Shown here in pieces: positions 8,651 to 20,084 of a DNA stretch of 64,000 bases. This DNA is from Tupaia tana. Lineage: Eukaryota > Chordata > Mammalia > Scandentia > Tupaiidae. The first letter of the stretch is position 1. Each line of letters starts with the position of its first letter. Position numbers and translations under genes: made by a program. Location of the stretch: NCBI GenBank assembly GCA_026018925.1, contig JAKSZU010000002.1:15218162-15282161 (forward strand), given 5' to 3'. The notes below the pieces were generated by a model, which saw only the letters and a program-made list of their open reading frames with translations, ran no database searches and was not told the DNA's origin.

Positions 8651-10186
8651 CAGGGGTGCCTCCCGCCCGGGTGGGTGAGGACACTTCCAGACTCCTCTCT
8701 GCCTCCCCAGCGTGAGACAGAAGAGCCCGGAAGCCAGGCACCTTGTCACTGTGGCATTTCTCACTTTCTTTCCTTGTCCAGGATGGAAATTCCCAGGGTG
8801 CTACCCCAGGGAAAGTGTCCTCTGGAAGGAGGTTCCAAAAGGTCCTCATTTGCTCCTGACATCCGGACCCCCCACCACACCCCATCTCCAGCTGCTGGGG
8901 CCTGGGCTCGGGGCTGCGAGTGCACGGCCACTTTCATTTTTGGTCTCAATGTGTCTGAGAGGTCATGGCTGTGGCCTGAGAGTTCCGGAGCCTGGGTAGG
9001 TAGGGAAGAGGAGAGGGGTGGAGGGGCGGTGGAGGGAGGAGGGGCTGGGAACTGAGGGTCTCCTAACTGGGCAGGAGTGAGTTCTGAGCTCAGTGGCCCT
9101 GGGACCAGGTCCTCTTCCCCGAACTCTGTGGCTTCCTGATGGATTTCGCGCAGCCCAGAGGAGCGGGCAGTCTGGGCAATTCTGCCCTTCTGCACAGGAG
9201 GGACAGTCCCACAGGGCAGCCTCTGGCGCAGGGAGATGTCCACCCTCCGGAAAGAACTGGGGAATACAGAGAGCAGGTCGGATGGCCCACACAGGTGTCC
9301 GGGCGAGGGGCGAGGGCGGACGAGGGCCGATGAGGGCCGAGGTCCCTGAGTGGCCCACCTGGGCAGTGCCCCGACGTTGCTGGCTAGCTGTCACTTTTCC
9401 TCTCCCTCTGGGGCTGGTTTTCTGATCTTTGTTCCCTGGTTCTCAGGACCAGTCCCACTCGCTTTGCCCTTTCAGTGAAGGCTGCAGTGCATGACAGTTT
9501 ACAGCCAAAACTTCCTCCAGCCCCGCTGTAAAGACTGCCCATCAATAGCCCGCTTCCTCGGGAGGGAGGAGGGGTGGGGCACCTCCCGCCGGAGTTCTGC
9601 CAAGGTCCATCCCTTCTCGGGAAGCACAGGCACTCTGAGAAAAATAAGAAAAGCACACAGGACTGGCCTCAGGATGTCAGAGGAAAGGCTTAGGAGACAC
9701 CTCCTAAGAAACCTCACGCACCCACAGGTAGCCTCAGTTCCAGGCGGCACTGCCCTGGGCCCAGCCCCTTCAGACAGCAGAACCGCTGGTCTTTGGGAGC
9801 ACATATGGCTGGTCCCTAACAGGCGCAGGGCCAGCCAGAGCGGAGGACAGTGCTGGGGGACACTTGCTCCATACCCCCTGGCCTTCTTCTCTGCAAGAAA
9901 AAAATAAAGTTTTTTCCTGATTATGTAATGTGTGCTCATTGAAGATTATATACACAAACTCTCCACAAATGCATATGAAAATGAAAACCTCACGTGTTTC
10001 GTTTTGCTCTGGCGAACCCGTTCTCCCACACCAACCAGGCAAACTTAACCAAAGCATTCAGAAGTCCTAGCTTAGAGGGCATGCAAGGCCATCGCACACT
10101 TCAAAGCACAGTCCCGTCACCAGTTAACTTGTCTCTCCCATTTAAGAAAACCTTTGACTTTGCTTTATATAAGTAAATGTTCTACA
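8651..10186. other. Unique upstream flank
   Basis: About 1.5 kb between the CpG island and the first upstream SINE. No repeat family or gene recognised on either strand. Confidence 0.6.
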
Positions 10187-10341
10187 ATTATTTAATTAAT
10201 TTTATTTATTATTAATATATATTTTTAATTTGACCATAGAGAGAAAAGGAAAGAGAAAGCAAGCTACCAGGTCTGGGAATCTAACCACAGTCAGCCATGT
10301 GGGAGTCCAGTGCCCCAGCCATCATGCCACCTGCTGGCCCC
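10187..10341 (-). mobile_element. tRNA-derived SINE, short form
   Basis: Inverted copy: AT-rich tail, GAGAGAAAAGGAAAGAG tract, then the head ending CATGCCACCTGCTGGCCCC. It lacks the GC-rich centre of the long form. Confidence 0.85.
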
Positions 10342-10454
10342 TACTTTGCTATTGCTTTAAATGTTATGGAACCTAATTCTTTGGGTTCCTCACCATGGAA
10401 CATTTTTAAAGGCCCACTGGGTTGCTTGGGGGCTGTGGTTTTTGTTGCAGTTTT

Positions 10455-10674
10455 AGGTTTTTGTATTGTGTATTGTGCTCACCAGAGAGAGACAGAGAGA
10501 GAAGGTAAGAAATCACCCCCGTGAGGAATGGCCATGCCACAATCTCTTGCTTCTTCTCCTGAGATTTGGGACACACAGACACAGTGAGACTTTCAAACTG
10601 CCTGATCCAGGACTTGAACGGTGCTCAGCCATGTGGGAGTCCAACACCTTAGCCACCACACCACCTAGTTGCTG
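10455..10674 (-). mobile_element. tRNA-derived SINE, long form
   Basis: Inverted copy with GTGCTCACCAGAGAGAGACA, AGAAATCACCCCCGTGAGG and head motifs GACTTGAACGG and CATGTGGGAGTCCAACACC. Moderately diverged. Confidence 0.9.
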
Positions 10675-10885
10675 GGGTTTTGTTGAAAAGAACAGACATT
10701 CCTTTCCTACATGGACTTGACTACACGCAGCAAGCCCTGGCCTGCCCCAGGTGTAGAAGAGGGCCTGGCCAGCAGGGGAAGAGTGACCACAGCAGAGGTC
10801 GGATGAGGGTCACCGTCAGGTCAGACCCACTTCTCTACCCTGTTGGGGCATGGGATGGGTGGGTTGGCACAGAGACAGGAGTTCA

Positions 10886-11166
10886 TTCTTTTTCTCTTTT
10901 TTTGGAGAGGTTTTTGTTACAGGGCATGTGTGCTTGCCAGAAAGACAGAGAAAGAAAGAGAGACAGAAACAGAAAGTGAGAAATCACCCCCCCAAGGGGG
11001 ACAGCCATGCCGCAATCCCTTCTCCTCCATTCTCCTCTAGGGATCTTGGGTGGCCACGCACGCACATACATGCACCCAGCATGAGTTTAAGCCACCAGGT
11101 CTGGGACTCGAACCACGGTCGACTACATGGAAGTCCAGCAACTAGCCACTACGCCAACTGCTGGTC
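10886..11166 (-). mobile_element. tRNA-derived SINE, long form
   Basis: Inverted full-length copy from the poly-T/GGAGAGG end to CCAACTGCTGGTC. Target-site duplication GAGACAGGAGTTCA at 10872-10885 and 11168-11181. Confidence 0.95.
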
Positions 11167-11181
11167 TGAGACAGGAGTTCA

Positions 11182-11705
11182 CACACCACTGAAAACACTC
11201 AAGCCTGGCCAGGTCAAATATTTGTAACATTTTTTGTAATATTCCTTAAAACAAGGCCAGCTGCTGCTCCATCCCTGGGGAAGCCTAGGCTACAGAGACT
11301 CTGTAATCAGCTGGATTCAGGTACCTTCCCTGTGGGTAACTTGAGTTCTTTTCCGCCTGGATACTTGCTTTTTTCAATCCAAGTAGTTGACAAGTTGCTT
11401 CAGGAAGTTTTGAGGTGGAACACTTTACTCACTAGGTTTGGAATGTGGGGAGACCCTTTCCAACTCGGCAAGTCTCTGCAGTTATGATGGGTCACGGTAG
11501 CAGTTCCCGTGTCCTGCTTCTGTCCGGCCACATTACCTGTCCACTTCTGATCCAATGACACCCTTGCCTCGCCTCAGGTTCTCTGCTCTGCCCCTGTGGT
11601 GCCTGATCGTTCAGACCTTGCCCCACGCCACTCCAGGTCCTCAGTGTCACACTGGCCTCCATGGCTCCCAGCGCAGGTTATTTCTGTGCTATAGCTTCTA
11701 GAATC
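11182..11705. other. Unique stretch between SINEs
   Basis: About 520 bp with no gene or repeat family recognised. Confidence 0.6.
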
Positions 11706-11951
11706 TTTTTTTCCTTTCTTTTTTTCCTGAGAGGTATTTTGCTATAGTGTGCATGCACTCACCAGAGAGACAGAGAGAGACAGAAAGTGAGAAACCATCT
11801 CCCAGGGGGATGGCCACATTGCAATCTCTTCCCCTCCATTCTCCTCTCTGGATTTTGGGCATGCATACACGTGTCACCGGGTCTCAGACGCAAACTGTGG
11901 TTGACCATGTGGGAGTCCAGTGCCCCTTAACCACCTCACCCACTGGCTGGT
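11706..11951 (-). mobile_element. tRNA-derived SINE, long form
   Basis: Inverted copy: T-rich tail, TTTTGCTATAGTGTGCATGC, CATCTCCCAGGGGGATGG, head GTGGGAGTCCAGTGCC. Confidence 0.9.
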
Positions 11952-12106
11952 TCCACTGGCAATCTTTATTGCTCTAGTAAGACCATTGTTGCCTGATTCT
12001 GGAGCCTTCTATAGGAGCCTTTTGCTTCAAAAGGTTCTTTTCTGTTTCTTAAAAGCCATGGTTTTCTGTCTTACTCAGAAGGCAGAATAGTTTTCAGAAA
12101 TTTACC

Positions 12107-12349
12107 AGTGGGGCAGCCAACGACATGGAGGTTAAGGCAACTGGATCCCACATGGCTGACAGCACAGTTCAAGTCCCAGACCCAGCAGCCTGAAAAACAC
12201 ACCGGGTGCATGTATGTGCGTGCCTAAAATCCCAAGAAGAGAATGGAAGAGGAGGGGCTGTGTCATGACCATTCCCCCTCGGGGGGGTACTCTCTCACTT
12301 TCCCTCTCTCTTTGTCTCTCTCCAGCAAGCACATGTGCCCTACAACAAA
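12107..12349 (+). mobile_element. tRNA-derived SINE, long form (older)
   Basis: Head GGGGCAGCCAACGACATGG with B-box-like AGTTCAAGTCC, centre ATTCCCCCTCGGGGGGG, tail CCCTACAACAAAAATT. It abuts L1 sequence on the right. Confidence 0.85.
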
Positions 12350-12772
12350 AATTAGAAACTACCATGTGATCCAGCAGTTCCACTCCTGGGTATCTACCAG
12401 AAGGATAGAAATAAACCCAAGAAAAATACTTGCACATCCATGTTTATTGGAGCATTATTCACAATTGCTAAGGCATGAAACCAACCCAAATGTCCACAAA
12501 CAGATGAATGGATTGAAAAAAATGTGGCACATATACACTAAGGAATACTACTCAGTCATAAAAAAAAAGCTCTAGCAGTTGATAGAAAGTGGATGAATAT
12601 GGAAGAATATGGAATATTTACTACTAAGCAAAGCAAGCAGACTATGAAAGAGAGGCATTGTATGTTACCACTTAATATATACCAACTGTCTGCACTCTAT
12701 GACAGAAAAGGAAAAATTGGAAGATATAAAGGCGTGGAGAGCAACTGTGGAGCAACTGTGGGAGAAGGGTAA
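12350..12772 (+). mobile_element. L1 fragment, 3' end of ORF2
   Basis: Matches the conserved end of L1 ORF2: ACTACCATGTGATCCAGCAG, GGAGCATTATTCACAATTGC, CCAACCCAAATGTCCACAAA and ATGTGGCACATATACACTAA. No intact frame. Interrupted by the SINE at 12791. Confidence 0.9.
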
Positions 12773-12790
12773 GAAATGGGAGAGAGTGAG

Positions 12791-13050
12791 GGACCAGCAG
12801 TTAGTGTAATGGCTATGTCACTGGACTCCCACATAGTCGACCATGGTTCAAGTCCCAGACCCAGTGGCTTAAACTCATGCCAGGCGCCTGTGCGTGCATG
12901 CCCAAGATCCCAAGAGGAGAATGGAGGAGAAGGGATTGCAGCGTGGCCATCCCCCCTAGGGGGTGATTTCTCGCTTTCTGTCTCTCTGTCTCTGTCTGTC
13001 TGGCGAGCGCATGTGCCCTATAGCAAAAACCTCTCAAAAAAAAGAAAAAA
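12791..13050 (+). mobile_element. tRNA-derived SINE, long form, inserted in L1
   Basis: Full-length, little diverged. An 18-bp target-site duplication (GAAATGGGAGAGAGTGAG, one mismatch in the second copy) at 12773-12790 and 13051-13068 defines its ends exactly. Younger than the L1 it interrupts. Confidence 0.97.
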
Positions 13051-13068
13051 GAAATGGGAGAGGGTGAG

Positions 13069-13260
13069 AAGGAGGTAACAAGGAGAAAAAGAAAGAAGTA
13101 AAACATTTAAGGGACACAAAAATGGAAGATTATCTGTTGATGATAATATATATGATAATATCTTTAATTAGACTAATATGCAATGTACTTACACTGGGAG
13201 AATTAATTTTACAAACTGTAATGATTCAATGCATAAAATTCACACAGTGATTGAATGTAT
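13069..13260 (+). mobile_element. L1 3' UTR remnant
   Basis: A-rich sequence continuing the L1 beyond the SINE (AGGAGAAAAAGAAAGAAG, AATATATATGATAATATC). The right boundary is uncertain. Confidence 0.45.
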
Positions 13261-14999
13261 AGTTTTTTTTAAAACCTTAGGAATGACCTTCCTTTTCCTT
13301 GTCCTCTCATCCTGTTGGAGAGGCTGCACTGTTTTCTTTTCCTGTGCATTTCTCTTTATCGGCAGCCACCTGCCCAGCCTGCTGCCTACCTGGGCTCTGT
13401 TGTCAGTGGAACCTGGGTGGACGCCCACTCATAGCCAACTGCCAAGACAGGCGAGGAGGGACAGCACCTGCCTCCTGCCCTTGGACCCAGCAGGGACACA
13501 CTGACCTCCATGGAGCGGCTGAGTGGCAGGTGGACTCAGGCAGCACTCGGCACCGAGAGGAGCAGCAGTCGCTGCACTCGCAGTCTGCCCGTTAGCGCCC
13601 GCGCTTTCACACAGCGCTGGGCCAGCCAGCCTCTGACGGCTTCCGGAAGGCGAAATGCCACAGAAACTCCAGGGCCTTTTTCTGTAGTCACTCACTCATT
13701 GATTCAAATAGTCAGTTGTTTGGAAGACTTTAAAGGAAGGATTCCCCTGTGGAAACTGTACTAAACTAGACTTTAAGGATGAATAGACGTGAGCAGGAAA
13801 GATGAAGTGGGCAGACATCACGCCAGGCTTAAAACCGAGAAAGAAATTGTAACAGGAGAATCCCAGTCATTTAATTCATGTGTGTGTGTGTGTGTGCGTA
13901 TGTGTGCATGTAATACTACTGACCGTTTTCATTTTCTCTCCTCTATAGCTTAACTGTGAAAAGCCCATTTTCCCATTGAATGACATGTGAAGTCTGCGTC
14001 AGTTCTCTCATAGGAAAGAGCAGGTGGAAGGGTACACATACAGACTACTGGGCCAACCACTACTGCCATATTGAGGTGGACCAGATGTCCAAAATTGCTC
14101 TAGGCTCAGGATGTTGGGAATTTAGCGTTTGCTGGGCATGGCGAAATAAACAGGAGCTAGCTTGAGGACCCTGAGGCCACAGGCAGGGGAATAGACAGGG
14201 CTTCAAGCCCAGAAGTTAGAAGAAGACAGCTTTTTCTGTTGGAGAACTCAGAGATATTCAGTATGAGCCCAGCCAAGTGGACAGTCCATAGCATTCTGGA
14301 AGGCAGTGCTGGAAGTCACATGTCTAACTGCAGGTTCAGTTTCCCAGGTCATCCAGAAAGCATGCTGAGCATGTATGGGATCCCAAGATCCTGAGGAGCT
14401 GGAAGGTTGCAAAAGGGTATGCAGTGTTGCCAGACCCTGTCATGCATGCCCCACTCTCTCCCATTTATAAATCACAGGCACACATGTAATCTTAAAATAT
14501 TTATTTAAATAGAAAATAATTATAAAGGAAAATATATTTGGTATGGCCAGAGGTGGAACTAGAGGTCATGAGAGGACATGCCTGTGAAAACCAGTGTCCC
14601 AGGTTTAGTAAAGCAGAGAGAGAACAGCCAGGGACTCCAATAGTAGCACAAGACTCCAAGGGGGACCATAGGTGAGAGGTTGAGTCAGCGGGGCGAAGCC
14701 TGGCCGGGAATCTACTGGACTGACTGTAGATTCCCTGCCAAGAATAATTCCCTGCCATAACATAGGAATACAAGGGAGGAGAAGGTGAGGCCACATGGGG
14801 AGGGACTGGAGTGAGGTGCTGGCAGGCCTGGAATGGATGGGATTCCAGTGTCTGTAGGAAACCAGACAGAAGGAATTCTCGAAGGCCAGCAATGGTCCCA
14901 GAAATGAACTGATTGCTTTTAGAGGCTTCTTACAGGCCAATGGCTTCAGAATTTAAGGTAAGAGGACATGGTCTAACATTCTATTTCACAGTAGAGCAA
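13261..14999. other. Unclassified stretch
   Basis: No gene recognised. Contains a short TG run at 13881-13899. A 111-codon minus-strand frame (14940-14605) is open but resembles nothing I know. Possibly an old transposon relic. Confidence 0.5.
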
Positions 15000-15733
15000 C
15001 CATTATTAACAATAATATATTTTACATTTCAAAATATCTAGAAAAAATGTCTTGGATGTTCCTACCATAAAGATACTAGCAAACCAAATCCAATAACATA
15101 TCAAGATTATACACCATGATCAGGAGGTTTTATTCCAGGAATGCAAGGATGGTTCAACATACATAAAACAATAAATGTAATATACCATATTAACAGAAAG
15201 AAAGATAAAAATCATATGATAAAGTCTATAGATGTAGAAAAAGTATTTGATTTTTAAAATCCCTTCATGATCATGACTCAGCAAAACCGGGACAGAAGGG
15301 ACATTCCTCGACATAATAAAAGCTATATATATGAAGGACCTACTGTGAGCATCATAGTTAATGGGGGAAAGCTAAAAATCTTCCCATTAAAAACTAGAAC
15401 TAGACAAGGCTGCCTGTTCTCTCCACTCCTTTTTTAGCACAGTGCTGGAAGTCCTAGCCAATGCAATAAGACAAGAGAGCAAACTAAAGGCATTTGGATA
15501 GGAAAAGAAGAAGTTAAACTGTCACTATTTGCAGATGACATGATTAAATATATAGAAAATTCAAAGGAATCCACGAAAATATCCTAAAAGTGATAAATGA
15601 ATTCAGTAAAGATGCAAGATACAAAGTCAATATACAAAAATCTATATCATTTTGACACATCAACAATGAACAGACAGACAAAATTGAAGAAAGCAATTCT
15701 GTTTACAATAGCTTTTTTTAAAAAAAAGATACC
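15000..15733 (+). mobile_element. L1 ORF2 fragment (reverse transcriptase part)
   Basis: L1 ORF2 with many stops. Recognisable pieces are the CCAGGAATGCAAGGATGGTT motif, the TCTCCACTCC region and the FADDM reverse-transcriptase signature at 15528-15542. Continues after the SINE. Confidence 0.92.
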
Positions 15734-15734
15734 G

Positions 15735-15990
15735 GGACCAGCAGTTAGCGTAATGGCTATGTCTCTGGACTCCCACGTAGTCGACCGTGGTTCGAATCCC
15801 GGACCCGGTGACTTAAAGTCATGCCAGGCGCGTGTGCATGCGTGCCCAAGATCCCGAGAGGAGAATGGAGGAGAAGGGATTGCGGCATGGTCATCCCCTT
15901 TGGGGGGTGATTTCTCGCTTTCTATCTCTCTGTCTCTGTCTGTCTGGCGAGAGCACGCGCCCTATAGCAAAAAACTCTCCAAAAAAAAAG
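15735..15990 (+). mobile_element. tRNA-derived SINE, long form, inserted in L1
   Basis: Full-length, with perfect B box GGTTCGAATCC. Target-site duplication around AAAAAAAGATACC at 15722-15734 and just before 16007. Splits the L1. Confidence 0.95.
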
Positions 15991-16002
15991 AAAAAAAAAA
16001 GA

Positions 16003-17085
16003 TACCTAGGAATAAATCTAACCAAAGAAGTAAAAGACCTCTACAAAGAAAACTATGAAAAACTGAAAAAAGAAATTGAGCATGATACAAGAAATGGAAG
16101 GACAGCCCATGCTTTTGGATTAGAAGAATCAGTATAATGAAAATCCTACCCAAAGTAGTTTACATATTCAATGTGATTCTGGCCCAATTACCTGAAACAT
16201 TCTTCACAGAAATAGAAAAAAAAAAAAAAGATAAAATCTGTCTGGAATCAAAAAAGACCTGTATTGCCAAAGCAATACTGCACCCAAAAAATAAAATAGG
16301 AGGCATCGCAGTACCCTGCTTTAAAGTATATTACAAAGCACTGATAATCAAAACAGCATGGTACTAACAGCATGGTAGATATATAGACCAAAGGAACAGA
16401 ATAGAGAATCCAGAAGTAAACCCTAAATCATACAGTCAACTGATCTTTGATAAAGGGTATAAGACCATACAGTGGAGAAAAGAAAGTCTTTTTAGCAAAA
16501 GGTGCTGGAAGAACTGGATATCGACTTTCAGAAAAATGAAATTGGGCTCCTCTCTCTCACTATTAATTAGAATTAACTCAAAATAGGTCAAAGATTTAAA
16601 TTTACAAAACCTCTAATTACAAAACTACTGGTAGAAAATGTATAGGAAAATTTGAAGACATTGGAGTAGGCAAAGATTTCTTAAATAAGATCCCTAGAGC
16701 ACAGGCAATGGTCCCTAAAATAGACAAGTGGGATTACATCAAGCTAAAAACTTTCCTCCCAGCAAAGGAAACTTACTAGAATGAAAAGACAACCATCAGA
16801 ATAGGAGAAAATATTTGCAAATTATTCTGCAGACAAGGGATTGATATCTAGAATATATAGGAAGCTCAAGCAGTTCGTTCATGAAAAAAATGAATAACAA
16901 ATTAAAAACAGACAAATTAATCAAATAAACAACTCCCCAAGGAAGACTTACAAATCCCTAAGAGCCATACGAAAAAAGGTTCAAAATATCTTGTCATGAG
17001 GGAAATGCAAATTAAACCTACAATGGGATATCATTTAACCACAGTTAGAATAGCTAGAATCAAAAACATTAAGAATCATGAGTGT
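16003..17085 (+). mobile_element. L1 ORF2 fragment, continuation
   Basis: Continues the same L1 (CCTAGGAATAAATCTAACCA; AAAACAGCATGGTACTAACA; GGAGAAAATATTTGCAAATT). Frames are broken by stops and indels. Cut at the right by the SINE at 17087. Confidence 0.92.
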
Positions 17086-17086
17086 T

Positions 17087-17340
17087 GGGACCAGCAGTTG
17101 GCATAATGGCTATGTTGCTAGACTCCCATGTAGTCAACCGCGGTTTAAGTCCTGGACCCAGTGGCTTAAACTCATGCCAGGCACGTGTGCATACGTGCCC
17201 AAGATCCCGAGAGGAGAATGGAGAAGGGATTGTGGCATGGCCATCCTCCCTGGGGGCAGTGATTTCTTGCTTTCTGTCTCTCTGCCTCTCTCTGTCTTTC
17301 TAGCGAGTGCATGTACCCTATAGCAAAAATCCCTCTTTAA
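17087..17340 (+). mobile_element. tRNA-derived SINE, long form
   Basis: Head GGGACCAGCAGTTGGCATAA, centre CCTCCCTGGGGGCAG, end CCCTATAGCAAAAATCCC. Moderately diverged; inserted in L1. Confidence 0.93.
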
Positions 17341-17344
17341 AAAA

Positions 17345-17658
17345 GTTAACTAAATTTTGTTGTGTAGCAGCTTATGTCACAAATTGGTTTAATTATATGT
17401 TTCTTGGGATTAAAGTATGCATGATGACATTTCTATTCATCCCCATAATTTCAAGCTAATTGTTGACTTATCATGTATTTTTCATTTGTATATTTAAAAA
17501 ATAGCTAGAAGGTCTTGAATGTACCCACTATGAAGAAACAATAATGGTGGCGGTGCTAGTTACCCTCGTTGGATGGCTACACATCACATATATGTATGGA
17601 GACCTGGCGCTCCACTCCATAAATACGTACAACTACGCTTCAGCTAAAAGTGGAAACC
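17345..17658 (+). mobile_element. L1 3' UTR (L1MA-like)
   Basis: From about 17500 the sequence (TAGCTAGAAGGTCTTGAATG, then CTCCATAAATACGTACAACT) matches the end of L1MA-type 3' UTRs. It probably completes the 15.0-17.1 kb element after an internal loss. Confidence 0.7.
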
Positions 17659-17752
17659 GGAGCCAGCAGGGAGCGTGGTGGTAAGGCACTGAAGCTCGTG
17701 TGGCTGACTGCGTGACTTCAGTCCGGGACCCAGCGGCTTAAAACATGCTGGA

Positions 17753-17796
<44 letters not shown>

Positions 17797-17950
17797 GCCC
17801 AAAGTTTAAAGAGGAGAGCAGAGGAGAAGGGATTGCAGCATGGCCATTCCCCCAGACGGGGAGAGGTGATTTCTCACTCTCCTGCCCCACCACCATGAGG
17901 ACACATGCCCTATGGCAGAAACCTTAAAAAATAATAATAAATAAAAATAG
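17659..17950 (+). mobile_element. tRNA-derived SINE, long form, with TG expansion
   Basis: Diverged copy (GGAGCCAGCAGGGAGCGTGG). The GTGTGTG segment typical of its centre has expanded to a (TG)n microsatellite at 17753-17793. Confidence 0.85.
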
Positions 17951-18041
17951 ATAATAAAAGAAATTTGCATGGATTCTATACACAAAGACAATGATAAACA
18001 AGCAAAGACTAAGCTGATGGCCATGAGACAATTCTGGGAGG

Positions 18042-18290
18042 AGGCAGGCAGGAGTCACGTGGACTCCCACATGACCAACCACAGTTTGAATCCCAGACCT
18101 GACAGCTTGGAATTCACAACGGGCACATGTGTGTGCGTGCCCCAAAACCCCAACAGGAGAATAGAAGAGAAATGATTGTGGTGTGGCCATTCCCCCCGGG
18201 AGGTGATTTCTCACTTTCTGTCTCTTTGTCTCTGTCGTCTCTCCAGTGAGCACATGCACCCTATAGCAAAATCTCTTTTTAAAAAAGATT
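18042..18290 (+). mobile_element. tRNA-derived SINE, long form
   Basis: 5' end shortened or rearranged. Head CACGTGGACTCCCACATGAC, centre TTCCCCCCGGGAGG. Target-site duplication ATTCTGGGAGG at 18031-18041 and 18291-18301. Confidence 0.9.
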
Positions 18291-18301
18291 ATTCTGGGAG
18301 G

Positions 18302-19165
18302 TCCTGGAGGGGAAGGCAGAGGGGAGCAGAAATCCGCCAGAGGACAGCTCAGCCCAGGTGTGAGGGGAAGGTTGCAGGGGTGACAGACAGTGGGTGAGCC
18401 AAGTGGGTGAGGCTGGAAGGTGCCTGTGTGGGGGGTGGGAGGCGGGCTAGGCAGGTCTTCCTGACATATCAAATACCAGACTGACAGTAAAACTGGGACG
18501 ACGGGAAAGGACTTAGCACACCTGTGAGGACAGGTTCGGGACTGAGGTTCCCACCGCGAGGACCGCTCCAGCTGGAGAGCCCATTCGGAAAGTGGCCTTA
18601 GCACCTGCCGTGGCCCGTCCAGCACGCACTCCGGACCTGGCGGAGGATTTGCATTCTACCCCATTTAGGCAACAGGGGACCCTAATGCCGCTTCTCTCAC
18701 AAACACGGCCACGGACGCTGCAGACGGGCTGGAAACGAAACAGCAGCTGATTTCAGGCTTGTTTCATGTGACATCTTACTTCCTCTGACCTAGGTTAAAC
18801 CAGGAAAGCAGAAAGTGGCTTTTCTCTCCTGCCCATACGGCTACTGTGCGGCGTGCGCACGCGGTGTTCGTGGGGACTGGCTGACTTACTACTCCTGAAA
18901 GCTGACGGAAAGGCTTACCTTCCAAAGTTTATTTTAAGGCCTAGATAGGGCCAGACTTCCCGCAGCCCTGACCGGACGGAGCGCGGGTGCCGTGTGCGCC
19001 CAGCGGAAGGCGGCGTCGGGTTCGCCCCTCCGCGGTGTTCTTTCACGTGTATTGTCAGCGCCCAGCCCCAGCCGAGTGGCACCTCCCTCCTAACATAACT
19101 CGCTATTGTTTTTATTATGGGCAGAAATGACTGAAGTGAGCAGAGTGTCGCTACTTTGCAGGTGT
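18302..19165. other. Unique stretch
   Basis: About 860 bp, GC-rich in part, with no gene or repeat family recognised. Contains AGGTGTGA (T-box half-site) at 18356-18363, not significant alone. Confidence 0.6.
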
Positions 19166-19171
19166 GACTTA

Positions 19172-19558
19172 TTTTTTTTTTTATATGTAATAAGGTTTTA
19201 TTTGCAGGGGAGCGGGAGTTTAATCGCATAGGCCAAATCCCACGTCATCGTCTGCCTCTTCCGACTCCTCCTCCTCATCGTTCTTCTCTCCAGCTGCAGC
19301 AGGGGCAGAGCCGGCAGCAGGGGCTGCAGAGCCTGGAGCCGCAGACACAGCCACAGCCCACCTGGGCCACACTGGCCGGCTGGCCAATACCCTGGGCCAT
19401 GACACCGTCAGTGTCCTTCCCGGTCAGCTCACTGATGACCCTGCCGAGCCGGTCGTCCACCTCGATGCCCACGCTGTCCAAGATCTCCTTGATGTCCTTG
19501 GCGCTGGGGGAGGTATTGCCCCCAAGGGCGGCCAGCAGGTAGGAGGGGATGTGGCATC
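19172..19558 (-). pseudogene. RPLP2P: RPLP2 processed pseudogene
   Basis: Intronless minus-strand copy of the acidic ribosomal protein P2 mRNA. It carries a GGNTSPSAKDIK-like piece, DSVGIEVDDRLGRVISELTG, the Ala/Pro-rich hinge AAPGSAAPAAGSAPAAA and the acidic tail ending ADDDVGFGLCD (parent ends in Phe-Asp, here Cys-Asp). It ends with AATAAA (19201-19196) and a poly-A tract (poly-T at 19171-19182). Two bases are missing just after the ATG, and a second frameshift lies before the Ala-rich hinge, so it is not translatable. The symbol is generic, not a named locus. Confidence 0.92.
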
Positions 19559-19897
19559 TCGGCAGCAGCAGACAGGCCTCCTCGCGCGGGCAACCTCAGC
19601 GGGTCAAGGAGCGAAAGCCCATGTGTGACATTCTCTCAGAGTCCCGAGCGCAGCCGCCTGCCTTTCCCTCCAGGGATGAAGCACAGCTGGTGTCGGGCCG
19701 GCTTGTGGGGGCGTCTCTGGAATTGCTAGGAACGTGCTCTTTCTGTTTTCCGGGAGAGGCTATGTGTGGTGAAATAACAGCATTTCTTCCTTAAGTATTT
19801 GTAGACTCTGTCAGTCACACCACGGGGCCTACAGTTTTACTGCCTTTGTGAGAAAGCTTTGCTGTTGTCCTTTAACCTCTCATGGATCTTTATCGGG
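19559..19897. other. Unique stretch
   Basis: About 340 bp with no feature recognised. Confidence 0.55.
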
Positions 19898-20075
19898 AAC
19901 AAAAAATTAGCAGAGAGAAGGAGAGAGCGTAAGAGAAAAAGTGGGCCACGGTCACGCCACAGTCCTCCTTCTCCGCTCCTCCACGCTGACCTCAGACACG
20001 TTCTCACACATTTGGCGTGTTCCAGCCGTCGGTGCCAGGGTTTGAACCAGTCAGCCACAGGAGAGCCCGCTCCCC
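19898..20075 (-). mobile_element. Old tRNA-derived SINE
   Basis: Inverted, heavily diverged: AGAGAAGGAGAGAGCGTAAG, CACGCCACAGTCCTCCTTCT, then CAGGGTTTGAACCAGTCAGC in the head. Confidence 0.5.
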
Positions 20076-20084
20076 CCAAACAGC

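Noticed and set aside
7480-8885. Long open frames on both strands of the CpG island (278 and 403 codons)
   Set aside because: Overlapping frames on opposite strands, rich in Pro, Arg, Gly and Ala, are expected where GC is extreme and stop codons are rare. No known protein resembles them.
15000-17658. A possible active L1
   Set aside because: ORF2 is full of stops, ORF1 and the 5' UTR are missing, and SINEs interrupt it.
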